Shown in pieces: positions 1 to 10,276 of a stretch of 64,000 nucleotides of DNA (positions are counted from its first letter, which is position 1; each line of letters opens with the position of its first letter). The DNA comes from Streptosporangium becharense. Lineage in GTDB: Bacteria; Actinomycetota; Actinomycetes; Streptosporangiales; Streptosporangiaceae. The notes under the pieces were generated by a model that was given only the letters and a program-made list of their open reading frames with translations, searched no databases and had not been told where the DNA came from. The DNA lies in assembly GCF_014204985.1 (NCBI RefSeq), contig NZ_JACHMP010000001.1, positions 2,356,001-2,420,000 of the forward strand. Reading direction: 5' to 3'. A program made the translations under genes and the position numbers.

Positions 1-352
1 GGGCGACCTTGATGTACTCCTTGCGGCGCTCCTCCGACAGCTCGGGGAAGGCCACCCGGATGACCTGGCCATCGTTGCCGGGGTTCACGCCGAGGTCCGA
101 GTTGCGGATCGCCTTCTCGATCGCGGCCATCGAGCTCTTGTCGAACGGCTGGATGACGACCATGCGCGCCTCGGGCACATGGAACGAGGCAAGCTGCTGA
201 ATGGGGGTGGGCGTACCGTAATACTCGGCGGTGATCTTGTTGAACATCGATGGGGTGACCCGGCCCGTACGGATGCCGGCGAAGTCCTCCTTCGCCACCG
301 ACACGGCCTTCTCCATCTTTTCCTCGGCTTCGAGGAGGGTCTCGTCGATCAC
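1..352 (-). CDS. frr: Ribosome recycling factor, 3' end outside the window
   Basis: Reads leftward from a GTG (complement of 350-352) and gives an N-terminus [17 protein letters not shown], followed by the RRF core with [10 protein letters not shown] and the [16 protein letters not shown] segment. RRF splits post-termination ribosomes together with EF-G so that subunits can be reused. About 117 of the usual 185 residues are present; the C-terminus lies off the left edge. A GGGAG stretch lies about six bases upstream of the GTG. It follows pyrH in the usual bacterial order rpsB-tsf-pyrH-frr, but here a repeat-filled spacer of almost 400 bp separates it from pyrH, so it may have its own promoter or depend on read-through. 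Confidence 0.95.
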   Translation of the reverse strand, partial: MIDETLLEAEEKMEKAVSVAKEDFAGIRTGRVTPSMFNKITAEYYGTPTPIQQLASFHVPEARMVVIQPFDKSSMAAIEKAIRNSDLGVNPGNDGQVIRVAFPELSEERRKEYIKVA

Positions 353-370
353 AGCGGCTCCCTGTCTCCT

Positions 371-745
371 GGTCGCTCACCACTCCTCACTCGCTTCGCG
401 GCACGTTTCTGCATCGCACACCGCTCAGCTCGCTACGTCGGGCTCGCTCCCTGTCTTCTCGGTCGCTCACCATCCTCACGCACTTCGCGGCACGTTTCTG
501 CATCGCACACCGCTCAGCTCGCTACGTCGGGCTCGCTTCCTGCCTATCGGTCGCTCACCGCTCCTCACTCACTTCGCGGCACACTCCTACGTCGCGCACC
601 ACTCCGCTCGCTACGTCGGGCTCGCTTCCTGCCTTCTCGGTCACTCACCATCCTCACGCACTTCGCGTTACGTCACCGCCCGGAGACCCGTGCCGGGCCG
701 CCACGGTGACGTAACGCTCAGTTCGCTGCGTCAGGCTCGCTCCCG

Positions 746-748
<3 letters not shown>
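371..748. repeat. Four tandem ~90-bp repeats filling the pyrH-frr spacer
   Basis: Units begin with GGTCGCTCAC or a one-base variant at 371, 461, 549 and 639, giving periods of 90, 88 and 90 bp. Each carries a TTCGCG block, a GCTCGCTACGTCGGGCTCGCT block (GCTGCGTCAGGCTCGCT in the last) and a short C/T-rich joint. The last unit is interrupted by a 51-bp inverted repeat at 666-716. All six frames run open for long stretches because stop triplets are absent from the unit, but the resulting proteins are low-complexity and mutually incompatible, so I regard the region as non-coding. Confidence 0.85.
666..716. terminator. Perfect 13-bp inverted repeat between pyrH and frr
   Basis: CGTTACGTCACCG at 666-678 pairs perfectly with CGGTGACGTAACG at 704-716, and a shorter CCCGG/CCGGG stem can form inside the 25-base loop. 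It lies just beyond the end of pyrH (746) in the direction of transcription, so it could terminate or attenuate transcription into frr. No T-run follows, which is common for actinomycete hairpin terminators. Confidence 0.55.
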
Positions 749-2397
<1,649 letters not shown>

Positions 2398-2429
2398 TGT
2401 CTTTTCCTCGTGGGAATCGTCGTGGATCG

Positions 2430-2498
2430 GGTGGGTGTACCCCATCTGGGCACACCCACCCGTGAGAAGTCGTACGGGTCGTACGGCCAGGCCGTACG
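2430..2498 (-). promoter_or_regulatory. Two hairpins in the rpsB-tsf spacer
   Basis: GGTGGGTGT (2430-2438) pairs perfectly with ACACCCACC (2452-2460), and CCC/GGG can extend the stem inward. A second, almost perfect palindrome CGTACGGCC-A-GGCCGTACG sits at 2480-2498, nine bases past the rpsB stop. In the leftward transcript the second structure comes first. They may adjust S2:EF-Ts stoichiometry by attenuation, processing or protection of the rpsB 3' end. No T-run is seen, so complete termination is not implied. Confidence 0.5.
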
Positions 2499-2506
2499 AG
2501 GAGGAC

Positions 2507-3421
2507 CTAGGCCTGCTTCTCGGCGCTCTCGGCGTCGCCCTCGGCCGCGGGGGCCTCGGCGGCCGGAGCGACCTCGGCCTCGGCCTCGGCAGCCGGAGCC
2601 TCCGCGGTCTCGGCCTCGGCCTCGGCCGGAGCCTCCTCGCTGCGGGTCAGCAGCTCCTGCTCCCACTCGGCCAGCGGCTCGGCGCCACCGGCGACGGCCG
2701 GCTTGTCGTCACCGCGGTTGGCGCCCGCGCGGGCCATGAGGCCGGCGGCCACGGCGTCGGCGACGACGCGGGTCAGCAGGCCGACGGCGCGGATGGCGTC
2801 GTCGTTACCCGGGATCGGGTAGTCGACCTCGTCGGGGTCGCAGTTGGTGTCGAGGATGGCGACGACCGGGATGTTGAGCTTGCGGGCCTCGCTGATCCCG
2901 ATGTGCTCCTTCTTGGTGTCGACGACCCACACCGCGCTGGGGATCCGGGACATGTCGCGGATACCGCCGAGGGTGCGCTCCAGCTTCTCCTTCTCGCGGC
3001 GGCGCATGAGGAGCTCCTTCTTCGTGAGGCCGGAACCGGCCACGTTGTCGAAGTCGAGCTCCTCCAGCTCCTTCAGGCGCTGAAGCCGCTTGTGCACGGT
3101 GGAGAAGTTGGTGAGCATGCCACCCAGCCAGCGCTGGTTGACGTACGGCATGCCGACACGGGACGCCTGCTCGGCGATGGCCTCCTGCGCCTGCTTCTTC
3201 GTGCCGATGAACATGATCGTGCCACCGTGCGCGACGGTCTCCTTGACGAAGTCGTAGGCGCGGTCGATGTACGACAGCGACTTCTGGAGGTCGATGATGT
3301 AGATGCCGTTGCGCTCGGTGAAGATGAAGCGCTTCATCTTCGGGTTCCAGCGGCGAGTCTGGTGGCCGAAGTGGACGCCGCTCTCAAGCAGCTGTCGCAT
3401 GGTGACGACGGGGGTGGACAT
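2507..3421 (-). CDS. rpsB: 30S ribosomal protein S2
   Basis: 304-residue S2 with the diagnostic start [22 protein letters not shown], the [16 protein letters not shown] helix and the [15 protein letters not shown] segment. S2 is assembled late on the 30S subunit. The last 60 or so residues are an Ala/Glu/Pro-rich acidic tail that adds length to the usual 240-260-residue core; similar tails occur in other high-GC actinobacteria. The ATG at 3419-3421 is preceded by a GGAGG-like stretch. It is first gene of the rpsB-tsf-pyrH unit and has a long, structured upstream region. Confidence 0.97.
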   Translation of the reverse strand: MSTPVVTMRQLLESGVHFGHQTRRWNPKMKRFIFTERNGIYIIDLQKSLSYIDRAYDFVKETVAHGGTIMFIGTKKQAQEAIAEQASRVGMPYVNQRWLGGMLTNFSTVHKRLQRLKELEELDFDNVAGSGLTKKELLMRRREKEKLERTLGGIRDMSRIPSAVWVVDTKKEHIGISEARKLNIPVVAILDTNCDPDEVDYPIPGNDDAIRAVGLLTRVVADAVAAGLMARAGANRGDDKPAVAGGAEPLAEWEQELLTRSEEAPAEAEAETAEAPAAEAEAEVAPAAEAPAAEGDAESAEKQA

Positions 3422-3851
3422 GTGATTGTCCTCCAGGTCGGGGCACCCATCACTGGGCGCGGTTCTCGGTTAGGCGCGACAACCCGCGGTTGTCGCCCTG
3501 ATGCCCCGGACCCCGATCCAGCCGGGCTCTCACCCGGACCGAGGGACCATGGCCCTTGACGGGGCATGCGAAGTCGGCCCGTGACTCACGGGCCACCGAA
3601 AAGTGTACCCGTAACCGCGCCTCCGCTTGACCTTCGCGCGTCAAGCCACCATCAACCACGGCGTGGCCGACCTCGCGGCCGGTGCTCGAATCCCCATCCG
3701 GCACGATCACGACCCGACGGCCCTTCCCCCTCTCCGCCCCGGGCCCGGCCACGACCCGAAGGCCCTCACCCGCTCTATCCCCAGAGTCGCCGGCCGCCGC
3801 CATCGCGGCGAACGCCGGACCCACCGCTTTGACGATCTTCGCGCGCTCCCC
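3422..3851 (-). promoter_or_regulatory. Structured 5' region of rpsB; no gene
   Basis: This 430-bp gap contains no convincing gene; the 124-codon frame across it (3450-3824) has no family features. On the leftward strand it holds a perfect palindrome GCGACAAC-N5-GTTGTCGC (3476-3496), a CCGGG-hairpin near 3520-3540 and GGCCCGTGA-N-TCACGGGCC (3576-3594). A TACACT-like -10 hexamer lies just upstream of the last hairpin, on the complement of about 3601-3608, which would give a leader of about 180 nt. Ribosomal protein leaders often bind their own product; here that is only an inference. Confidence 0.45.
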
Positions 3852-5246
3852 TCACCACCAGGCCGGCGGGTGCTCACCCTGCCGCGGCGGCGGGCTCGAC
3901 CAGTGCGGTGGGACACCAGCGGCCGAACCGGGAGGCCGGACGTAGGTGAGCCTGCCGAAGGGGCTGTCCATCTCGGCGAGCAGGTCGGCGACCTCGGGTT
4001 CCGCTGTGTTCTCACCGTTGACCCGGCCCAGCCCGTCCAACCACAGCGCGGTACGGGCCAGGGAGAGCCGCACCCACCACGATCCCCCCTCCGCCGACCG
4101 TCGCAGCAGCGCGGCCATCGCGCCGAAGGCCGCCAGGTATCCGGTGGCGTGGTCGAGCACCTGCGCGGGCAGCGGACGCGGCCGGGTCCCGGCCCCGCCC
4201 TCGTGGACGATGCCGCATGCCATCTGCACCAAACTGTCGAATCCCCGTCTGCCGGACCACGGCCCCCGGGTCCCGTACGCGGAGATGTCCACGCACACGA
4301 TCCCCGGTCTGATCGCCGCCAGCCGTCCGGGCCCGAACCCGAGCGCGGTGAGGGCACCGGGGCGGTAGGACTGCACGAACACGTCCGCCTCCGCGACCAG
4401 GTCCCGCAACGCCCTCCTGCCCGCCGGGGTCCTCAGGTCGAGATGACAGGATCGTTTGCCGAACGCGGTGCCGACCACCGCGCCGGGGATCTCGGGGAGG
4501 TGCTCCGCCCCCACCCTGAGCACCCGCGCGCCGTACGCGGCCAGGGTGCGTGTCGCCACCGGCCCCGCGATCACCCTGGTGAGGTCCAGCACCCGCACCC
4601 CCTCCAGCGGACGCCGGCCGCCCCCGTGGCCGACGGCCACCGCGTCGCCGATCCGCGCCAGGTCGACGAGGGGCGAGGCGGCGACCGCCGCGGCGTGCGG
4701 GTGACGGAGCCACTCGGCGCGGCTGCGCATGGCCGCCGCGCACCCTCCCGCCGCGGTCACGGCCTCCTCCACTCCGACGGCGGTACGTTCCGCGCACGCC
4801 CGGACGACGTCCGCCTTGCCTGCGCCGACGCCCAGCCCCAGTCCCGCGAGAGCCGCGTCCCGGTGATGGTCGAAGTTGCAGTGCAGACGGACCCAGCCAT
4901 CCGCGGTCCGGTAGTCATCGGAGAGGGGAGCCCACAGTTCTCCGGCGGCCCCGTCGATCCTGAAATGACGCTCGTCGCGGAAGGCGACCGCCGCCTCCCG
5001 CACGTCCACCGTGGCCCCGGCCCCGGACGCGGCCGCGTCCGCCGACGCCTCGTACGCACCCATCGGACCACCCGCCGCACCCGGTGAGAGGGCGGCGGCC
5101 GTCGCCGCGGCGGCCCCGACCGCGACAGCGGCGGCGGTGCCGACTCGAAAGACGGAAGGCAGCACCGGATCGTCTCCCGTCACCCGCACCCGGGGCAGCG
5201 CGATCCCGGCCTCCGCCCCCAACCTGCGAATGCGCTCTTCGATCAT
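3852..5246 (-). CDS. Family III (CaiB/BaiF) CoA-transferase
   Basis: 464-residue protein of the formyl-CoA/carnitine-CoA transferase family, which moves CoA between carboxylic acids through an enzyme-bound anhydride. The family's N-terminal block LEGVRVLDLTRVIAGPVATRTLAAYGARVLRV appears only at about residue 214. Before it lies a segment (GELWAPLSDDYRTADGWVRLHCNFDHHRDAAL, 102-133) that resembles the central part of the same family, so the order of modules looks permuted or duplicated. The start at 5246 is chosen for GAGGA nine bases upstream; the frame is open further but without a ribosome site. Substrate unknown. It reads toward rpsB but is probably a separate unit. Confidence 0.85.
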   Translation of the reverse strand: MIEERIRRLGAEAGIALPRVRVTGDDPVLPSVFRVGTAAAVAVGAAAATAAALSPGAAGGPMGAYEASADAAASGAGATVDVREAAVAFRDERHFRIDGAAGELWAPLSDDYRTADGWVRLHCNFDHHRDAALAGLGLGVGAGKADVVRACAERTAVGVEEAVTAAGGCAAAMRSRAEWLRHPHAAAVAASPLVDLARIGDAVAVGHGGGRRPLEGVRVLDLTRVIAGPVATRTLAAYGARVLRVGAEHLPEIPGAVVGTAFGKRSCHLDLRTPAGRRALRDLVAEADVFVQSYRPGALTALGFGPGRLAAIRPGIVCVDISAYGTRGPWSGRRGFDSLVQMACGIVHEGGAGTRPRPLPAQVLDHATGYLAAFGAMAALLRRSAEGGSWWVRLSLARTALWLDGLGRVNGENTAEPEVADLLAEMDSPFGRLTYVRPPGSAAGVPPHWSSPPPRQGEHPPAWW

Positions 5247-5439
5247 GCGTTCCTCGCTTCCGTCATGCCCCGGGCCCTTCGCCGGCCTCCCCGAGGTTCC
5301 GGCATTGCGGCGCGGCCCACAAAGGTTCACGTCTGCGGCGGCCTCCCGCAGAAGCCCGTCCGCGCCGGTGTCCGCGCTCTGTCCACAGAACCTCGTTCGG
5401 CCCGGACCCGGTCCGCCTCGGACCGTCATCCTCACGAGC

Positions 5440-6135
5440 ATGAAACCTCTTCTCGCCGGGGCGGTGCGAGTCCTGCTGCTGTTCTCCACGCTCTCACCGG
5501 TGCCGTTCCCGGCGCCGGCGTCCGCACCACGGCCGGCGCCGGCGGTGACCAGCACGGCGCAATCCCCGGAGACAACCGATGCCGGAGCGGGCCGGAAGAC
5601 GGTCAGCGTGCCGGAGGGCCGGGAGAGCGCCGGCACGGAGGACCCGGCCGGGGTCCCGCCGTCCTCCCCGCGATGGCGATGGCCGATCACCGGACGACCA
5701 CGGGTGCTCCGCGGCTTCGCACCCCCGGCGCAGCCGTGGCTGGCCGGCCACCGAGGTGTCGATCTCGACGCGGCACCCGGCACCGGAGTCCGGGCGGCCG
5801 GGCCGGGGACGATCGGCTACGCCGGGTCCCTCGCGGGGCGGGGGGTGGTGACCGTGCTCCACCCCGGCGGCCTGCGCACGACCTACCTGCCCGTGCGGCC
5901 CACCGTGCGACGCGGCCAGAGCGTGGCCGCCGGTGAGGTGGTCGGCGTCCTTGAGGACTCCCCCGGCCACTGCCCCGCTTCCTGCCTGCACTGGGGCCTG
6001 CTCCGCGACCGCCACTACCTCGACCCGTTGCTCCTCCTCGGCCACGGCCAGGTCCGGCTCCTCCCGGTCTGGCCCGCGCGCCGGTTCGCGACCGCGGGAA
6101 CGAGGAGAGTGTCGTCCTCGGCCGTCGGCCTGTGA
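5440..6135 (+). CDS. Secreted M23-family metallopeptidase-like protein
   Basis: About 231 residues. An N-terminal signal peptide (basic start, then LLAGAVRVLLLFSTLSPVPFPAPASA) is followed by a Pro/Thr-rich stretch and a LytM domain with GHRGVDLDAAPGTGVRAAGPGTIGYAG, which supplies the zinc ligands of the HxxxD motif. The second motif, normally HxH, reads CLHWG, so the first His is Cys. That variant is frequent among actinobacterial M23 homologues from memory, and activity is uncertain. The role would be peptidoglycan hydrolysis or cell-wall binding outside the membrane. The ATG at 5440 has no strong ribosome site, so the start is tentative. It is divergent from the CoA-transferase gene across a 193-bp gap. 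Confidence 0.8.
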   Translation: MKPLLAGAVRVLLLFSTLSPVPFPAPASAPRPAPAVTSTAQSPETTDAGAGRKTVSVPEGRESAGTEDPAGVPPSSPRWRWPITGRPRVLRGFAPPAQPWLAGHRGVDLDAAPGTGVRAAGPGTIGYAGSLAGRGVVTVLHPGGLRTTYLPVRPTVRRGQSVAAGEVVGVLEDSPGHCPASCLHWGLLRDRHYLDPLLLLGHGQVRLLPVWPARRFATAGTRRVSSSAVGL

Positions 6136-6285
6136 GCTCGGCGACGGCTCGCGGCCGGGTGGTGCGACCGGAAACGCCTGCCGGGCCGCGCGGTCGTCCG
6201 CCGGACGTCGAGGACGCCTGCGCTGTCCGGAGCGGGGGATGGCGCTCACGCCGCGTCACGCGGTCCGGGTGTCGGACTCCTGCGC

Positions 6286-6906
6286 TCACATCCCGAGGAC
6301 GAAACTGGCGATCAGCATGATGAGGAGGAGGAGCCCCAGCGCACCCGTCCAGATGATCGACTTCCTGGCGCGCATCGCGAGAGCGGTGAGGAACGCGATG
6401 AGAGCCAGCATGAACGCGAGGCCGACGGGCACCAGGATCGCCCGCCACACGCCGCGTTCTCCCGCGGGCAGTACCCGGTTCCCCTCAGGAGTCAGCACGG
6501 CCGGGAAGACCTCGCCCACCTCCACCTCCGGGACGGTGTCGACGATGATCGGCTGCTTCGACCGGTCGTCGGGCACGAAGCGTGCATCGCAGTCGTAATA
6601 CGTGCGCCTCCTCCGCCCGTTCCACTTGGTGTAGGGCTCGCAGGACACGACGGTCGCGGTGCCGGGCGTACCCGTGTGACCGGATGCCGCGCTCAAATCC
6701 GGCGCGACGAACCCGACGAGTTCGACCATCAGCCAGATGAACAGGCCCGCCGGAATGACCAGGCACAGCACGATCAGCCCGATCCCGAGAGACTCCGACG
6801 ACGTGGCCGACGCCGGTTGTGGCCCACGGGCCGGGCTCTTCATCGGCGGCTGGCCGGCCGCACCCTGCCGGGGGTGTCGTCTCCTGGTCTTTTTCACGCG
6901 GGTCAC
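6286..6906 (-). CDS. Membrane protein, DUF3592-like architecture
   Basis: Roughly 206 residues with a basic, Pro-rich N-terminus, one membrane helix (LGIGLIVLCLVIPAGLFIWLMVELVGF), an outside domain containing the pair C..Y..C in GTATVVSCEPYTKWNGRRRRTYYDCDARF, and two further helices at the C-terminus. The helix, short beta-rich domain, helix layout resembles DUF3592 proteins, but I do not recognise a specific family. The two cysteines could form a disulfide. Start is uncertain: the GTG at 6906 and an ATG at 6843 are both possible, and the frame stays open to 7014. It lies downstream of dprA on the same strand. Confidence 0.6.
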   Translation of the reverse strand: MTRVKKTRRRHPRQGAAGQPPMKSPARGPQPASATSSESLGIGLIVLCLVIPAGLFIWLMVELVGFVAPDLSAASGHTGTPGTATVVSCEPYTKWNGRRRRTYYDCDARFVPDDRSKQPIIVDTVPEVEVGEVFPAVLTPEGNRVLPAGERGVWRAILVPVGLAFMLALIAFLTALAMRARKSIIWTGALGLLLLIMLIASFVLGM

Positions 6907-7095
6907 ACCGCCCACTCTGCGCGTCGGCGCTTGGAAGCCACTTGTGATCGGCCTGCCCGCGAGGAGGCCCCGGCCCTCGCCGATCGGGGCGGCCGTTCGG
7001 CGCGGGAGTGACATCCAGCGTCGTCCACGTGGCCGAGCCCGCCTGAGCCGGTGGCCGGCTCCGGAGGAGCCCGATGAACCTTTCCGATCGTGACC

Positions 7096-8316
7096 TCAGT
7101 CACCCGCGGGGCGGTGGACGCGCAGGCGCCAGCCCTTGGACACACGTTCGATGTAACCGGCTGCGGCCAGGTACCCCACGCAGGACAGGACGGTCTCCAG
7201 GTCGACGCCCGCGGCCACCGCCAACGTCGCCGGCCCCGCTCCGGCTCGGGCGGGCACGGCCTCAAGGACACGCCGGGTCTGCGGGTCAAGCAGGTCACGG
7301 GGCAGAACCGGACCGCGTGGCTCGGGAGCCAGGTCCGCACCCATGGCCCCGACGAGCTCGATCATCTCTTCCGGAGTGGTGACACACGTGGCCCGGCCCT
7401 GACGGATCAACCGGTGGCACCCGGCCGAGGTGTCGGAGGTCACCGGGCCCGGCACCGCCGCCAGGTGACGGTTGAGCGTCACCGCGTGCCCCGCCGTGTT
7501 GAGCGCCCCGCTGCGCACCGCCGCCTCGACGACGAGGGTGCCCCGGGTCAGCGCCGCGATGAGCCGGTTACGGACCAGGAACCGCAGCCGGGTCGGATGA
7601 GCGCCCAGCGGACACTCGCTCACCAGCACGCCGTGTGCACGCACCGCGGCGAACAGTTGCTGGTGGGCACTGGGGTAGGCCACGTCGGCGCCGCAGGCGA
7701 GCACGACGACGGTGACGGCCCCGCAGGCGAGGGCACCGCGGTGGGCCGCGCCGTCGATCCCGTACGCGCCGCCCGAGACGACACCCCAGCCCCTCCCGCC
7801 CAGCCCCGCCCCGAACTCCGCGGCCACGTGCGTTCCGTACGGGGTGGCGGCCCGGGAGCCGACGACGGCGACGGAGCGGAGACAGGAGAACCGGAGGTCG
7901 GCGTCGCCGTGGAGCCAGAGCGCGTGAGGACGGCCATCACCGAGGTCGTCCAGCTGGGTCGGCCACTCCGGGTCTCCGGGGGTCACCAGTCTGGCCCCCA
8001 CCCGTTCACCGTCGGTCAGATCCCGCGCGGCGTCGGCCGTCTCCAGCCTGGCCGCCCAGGTGGTGATCATCCGGTCGAGCCTGGTCGTGACCCGTGCCCT
8101 CCTCTCGTCGGGCGAGGACGGCGGCCGGGGCCGCTGAGAACCGGTGGGACGGTGGTGGACGGTGGCGAACCAGCGGACCAGCTCAGGATCGGCGATCCCG
8201 GCGCGGATCTGCGTGATGGCGGTCTGCGGACCGCGGAGTGCCACGAGCCTGCCCATGACGGTGTCACCCGGTTCGGCCACGCGCATCAGGGTGGCGCGGG
8301 CGAGTCTGTCGTCCAT
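7096..8316 (-). CDS. dprA: DNA-processing protein DprA
   Basis: 406-residue DprA/Smf. The Rossmann-type core has VAVVGSRAATPYG (150-161), VVSGGAYGIDGAAHRGAL and the SECPLGAHPTRLRFLVRNRLIAALTRGTLVVEA block. A C-terminal winged-helix-like part follows. DprA loads RecA on incoming single-stranded DNA during transformation; in actinomycetes it is universally kept although competence is rarely shown. The ATG at 8314-8316 shares one base with the comM stop (TGATG), so the two are translationally coupled. A weaker in-frame start lies six codons upstream inside comM. Confidence 0.95.
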   Translation of the reverse strand: MDDRLARATLMRVAEPGDTVMGRLVALRGPQTAITQIRAGIADPELVRWFATVHHRPTGSQRPRPPSSPDERRARVTTRLDRMITTWAARLETADAARDLTDGERVGARLVTPGDPEWPTQLDDLGDGRPHALWLHGDADLRFSCLRSVAVVGSRAATPYGTHVAAEFGAGLGGRGWGVVSGGAYGIDGAAHRGALACGAVTVVVLACGADVAYPSAHQQLFAAVRAHGVLVSECPLGAHPTRLRFLVRNRLIAALTRGTLVVEAAVRSGALNTAGHAVTLNRHLAAVPGPVTSDTSAGCHRLIRQGRATCVTTPEEMIELVGAMGADLAPEPRGPVLPRDLLDPQTRRVLEAVPARAGAGPATLAVAAGVDLETVLSCVGYLAAAGYIERVSKGWRLRVHRPAGD

Positions 8317-9872
8317 CAGTCTTCCCCCAGCCACAGGCCGAGCGCCGAGGTGGTCTCCTGGATCTCAGGCCTGTCCTTGCCGCCGAGGTCGGCCAGAGTC
8401 CAGGCCAGGCGGAGAACCCGGTCGAGGCCGCGCGCGCTCAGCCGGCCGGTGTCGAGGTGCCGGAGCAGAGGCGACATCGCGGACCGCGCCGGCCGGTATT
8501 CACCGTGGAGCGCTCCGGTGGGTATCTCCGCATTGCACCGCCACGGTGTGTGCGCGAACCGCTTTGCGGCACGCTCCCGCGCGAGCAGCACCCGCTCGGC
8601 CACCACCCGGCTCGGCTCGATGAACCGGCGGTCGGCGAGAAGCTCCCGCCGGGTCGACCGGTACAGGGTGACCTTGACGTCGACGCGGTCGAGCAGCGGC
8701 CCTGAGAGCCTGGAGAGGTAACGGCGGCGGGCTGCCGGGGAGCAGCCGCACGGATCATCGGGAGTGGCGGGCCTCGCGCACGGGCACCTGTTGGCGGCGA
8801 GCACCAGCATGAACCGGGCGGGGAAGGTGATCGAACCCAGTGCCCTGGAGATCACCACCTGACCCGATTCGAGCGGCTGCCTGAGCGCGTCGAGCACGGT
8901 CATCGGAAACTCCGGGGCCTCGTCCAGGAAGAGCACGCCCCGGTGGGCGAGCGAGACCGCGCCCGGGCGGATCGCCCCGCTGCCGCCGCCGATGACGGAC
9001 GCGACGGTCGCGGTGTGGTGGGGCGCCACGAACGGCGGGCAGGACAGCAGGGGCCGGTCGCCGGGCAACGCTCCGGCGACCGAGTGGATGGCGGTCACCT
9101 CCAGCGCCTGGTCGGGCTCCAGATCGGGCAGGAGCGTGGGCAGTCGTTCGGCCAGCATGGTCTTGCCCGTGCCCGGAGGACCCAGCATCCACAGGTTGTG
9201 CCCGCCCGCCGCGCAGACCTCCAGGGCCCGGCGGGCGAGCGGCTGACCGGCCACGTCTCCCAGATCGGGGACGACCCCGGCGGAGCGGGCCGGAGAGAGC
9301 GGCGGGCGACCGCCGGAGGCGCTCTCACCGGCGAGGGCCGGCCACTCCGCCGCCGGGGCATCGCCGCGCAACCAACTCGTCAGGCGGCTCAGGCTGGCCA
9401 CGGGGACGACCGTCACGTCCGGCACGAGGGCGGCTTCGGCGGCGTTGCGCACCGGGACGACCACGGTGCGGGCGCCGGCGGCGACGGCCGCCAGCACGGC
9501 GGGGAGGACACCCCGCACCGGCCTGATCGTGCCGTCGAGACCGAGCTCGCCCAGGAAGAACGGCTCGGCGACCTTGGTGACGGGCACGACGCCCGCGGCC
9601 GCGAGCAGCGCCACGGCGATCGCGACATCGAACATGCTCCCCCGTTTGGGCAGGCTCGCGGGAAAGAGACTGACGGTGATCCGCGTGTCGGGCCACGCGC
9701 AGCGACTGTTGACCAGTGCGGAGCGGACCCGGTCCCGGGCCTCGCTCAGCGCGGTGTCGAGCATGCCGATGAGGTGGAGGCCGGCCATGCCGGCGCCGAT
9801 GTCGGCCTCGACCTCCACGAGGTGACCGGTGACGCCGACCAGGGCGATGCAACGGGTGCGGGCGACGGTCAT
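8316..9872 (-). CDS. comM: YifB/ComM family AAA+ Mg-chelatase-like ATPase
   Basis: 518 residues. An N-terminal Lon-protease-like fold (VEADIGAGMAGLHLIGMLDTALSEARDRVRSAL) is followed by an AAA+ domain with Walker A GPPGTGKT, Walker B VLFLDEAPEF and a C-terminal helical lid (Mg_chelatase_C). ComM homologues promote branch migration during natural transformation. The start is taken at ATG 9870-9872 with a GGGG stretch upstream; a GTG three codons earlier is the alternative. It sits between yraN and dprA, the usual trio in actinobacteria, and overlaps dprA by one base. Confidence 0.93.
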   Translation of the reverse strand: MTVARTRCIALVGVTGHLVEVEADIGAGMAGLHLIGMLDTALSEARDRVRSALVNSRCAWPDTRITVSLFPASLPKRGSMFDVAIAVALLAAAGVVPVTKVAEPFFLGELGLDGTIRPVRGVLPAVLAAVAAGARTVVVPVRNAAEAALVPDVTVVPVASLSRLTSWLRGDAPAAEWPALAGESASGGRPPLSPARSAGVVPDLGDVAGQPLARRALEVCAAGGHNLWMLGPPGTGKTMLAERLPTLLPDLEPDQALEVTAIHSVAGALPGDRPLLSCPPFVAPHHTATVASVIGGGSGAIRPGAVSLAHRGVLFLDEAPEFPMTVLDALRQPLESGQVVISRALGSITFPARFMLVLAANRCPCARPATPDDPCGCSPAARRRYLSRLSGPLLDRVDVKVTLYRSTRRELLADRRFIEPSRVVAERVLLARERAAKRFAHTPWRCNAEIPTGALHGEYRPARSAMSPLLRHLDTGRLSARGLDRVLRLAWTLADLGGKDRPEIQETTSALGLWLGED

Positions 9873-9922
9873 CCGCGCCACCCCCGGGAACGGCAGGTGA
9901 TCCAGAACGGCCGGAGAGGCAT

Positions 9923-10276
9923 CTAGCTCACCCCTCGCTCGTGGCGGAGGGCGAAGTCTCCGGCGAATCGCTCCAGGGCGATGACGTCGACGCGGACGGC
10001 GTCGAACCGTTCACCGTATCCGGAGAGCCAGCGGGCGGCGAGCCGGCGCAGACGGGCGACCTTCGCCTCGGTGACCGCCTCGAAAGCGGTGCCGTGGGAG
10101 CGGCCGGAGCGGGTCTTCACCTCCACCGCGACGAGCGTGCGCCCCTCGCGGGCGACGATGTCTATCTCCCCGTCTCCGCACCGCCAGTTACGGTCCAGAA
10201 TCTGCAGGTCGTGGGCCAGCAGATAGTCGACGGCGATCTGTTCGCCGTGTTTGCCGAGCTCGTCCTTCGCGGCCAT
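9923..10276 (-). CDS. UPF0102 (YraN) family protein
   Basis: 117-residue restriction-endonuclease-like fold protein. The family pattern GEQIAVDYLLAHDLQILDRNWRCGDGEIDIVAREGRTLVAVEVKTR holds the E..D..ExK active-site-like residues. The cellular role is unproven; a nuclease function in DNA processing fits the company of comM and dprA. The ATG at 10274-10276 has GGAGG six bases upstream. About 50 bp separate it from comM. Confidence 0.92.
   Translation of the reverse strand: MAAKDELGKHGEQIAVDYLLAHDLQILDRNWRCGDGEIDIVAREGRTLVAVEVKTRSGRSHGTAFEAVTEAKVARLRRLAARWLSGYGERFDAVRVDVIALERFAGDFALRHERGVS

Noticed and set aside
3450-3824. 124-codon leftward frame upstream of rpsB
   Set aside because: No ribosome site, no recognisable domain, and it spans the hairpins and probable promoter of rpsB.
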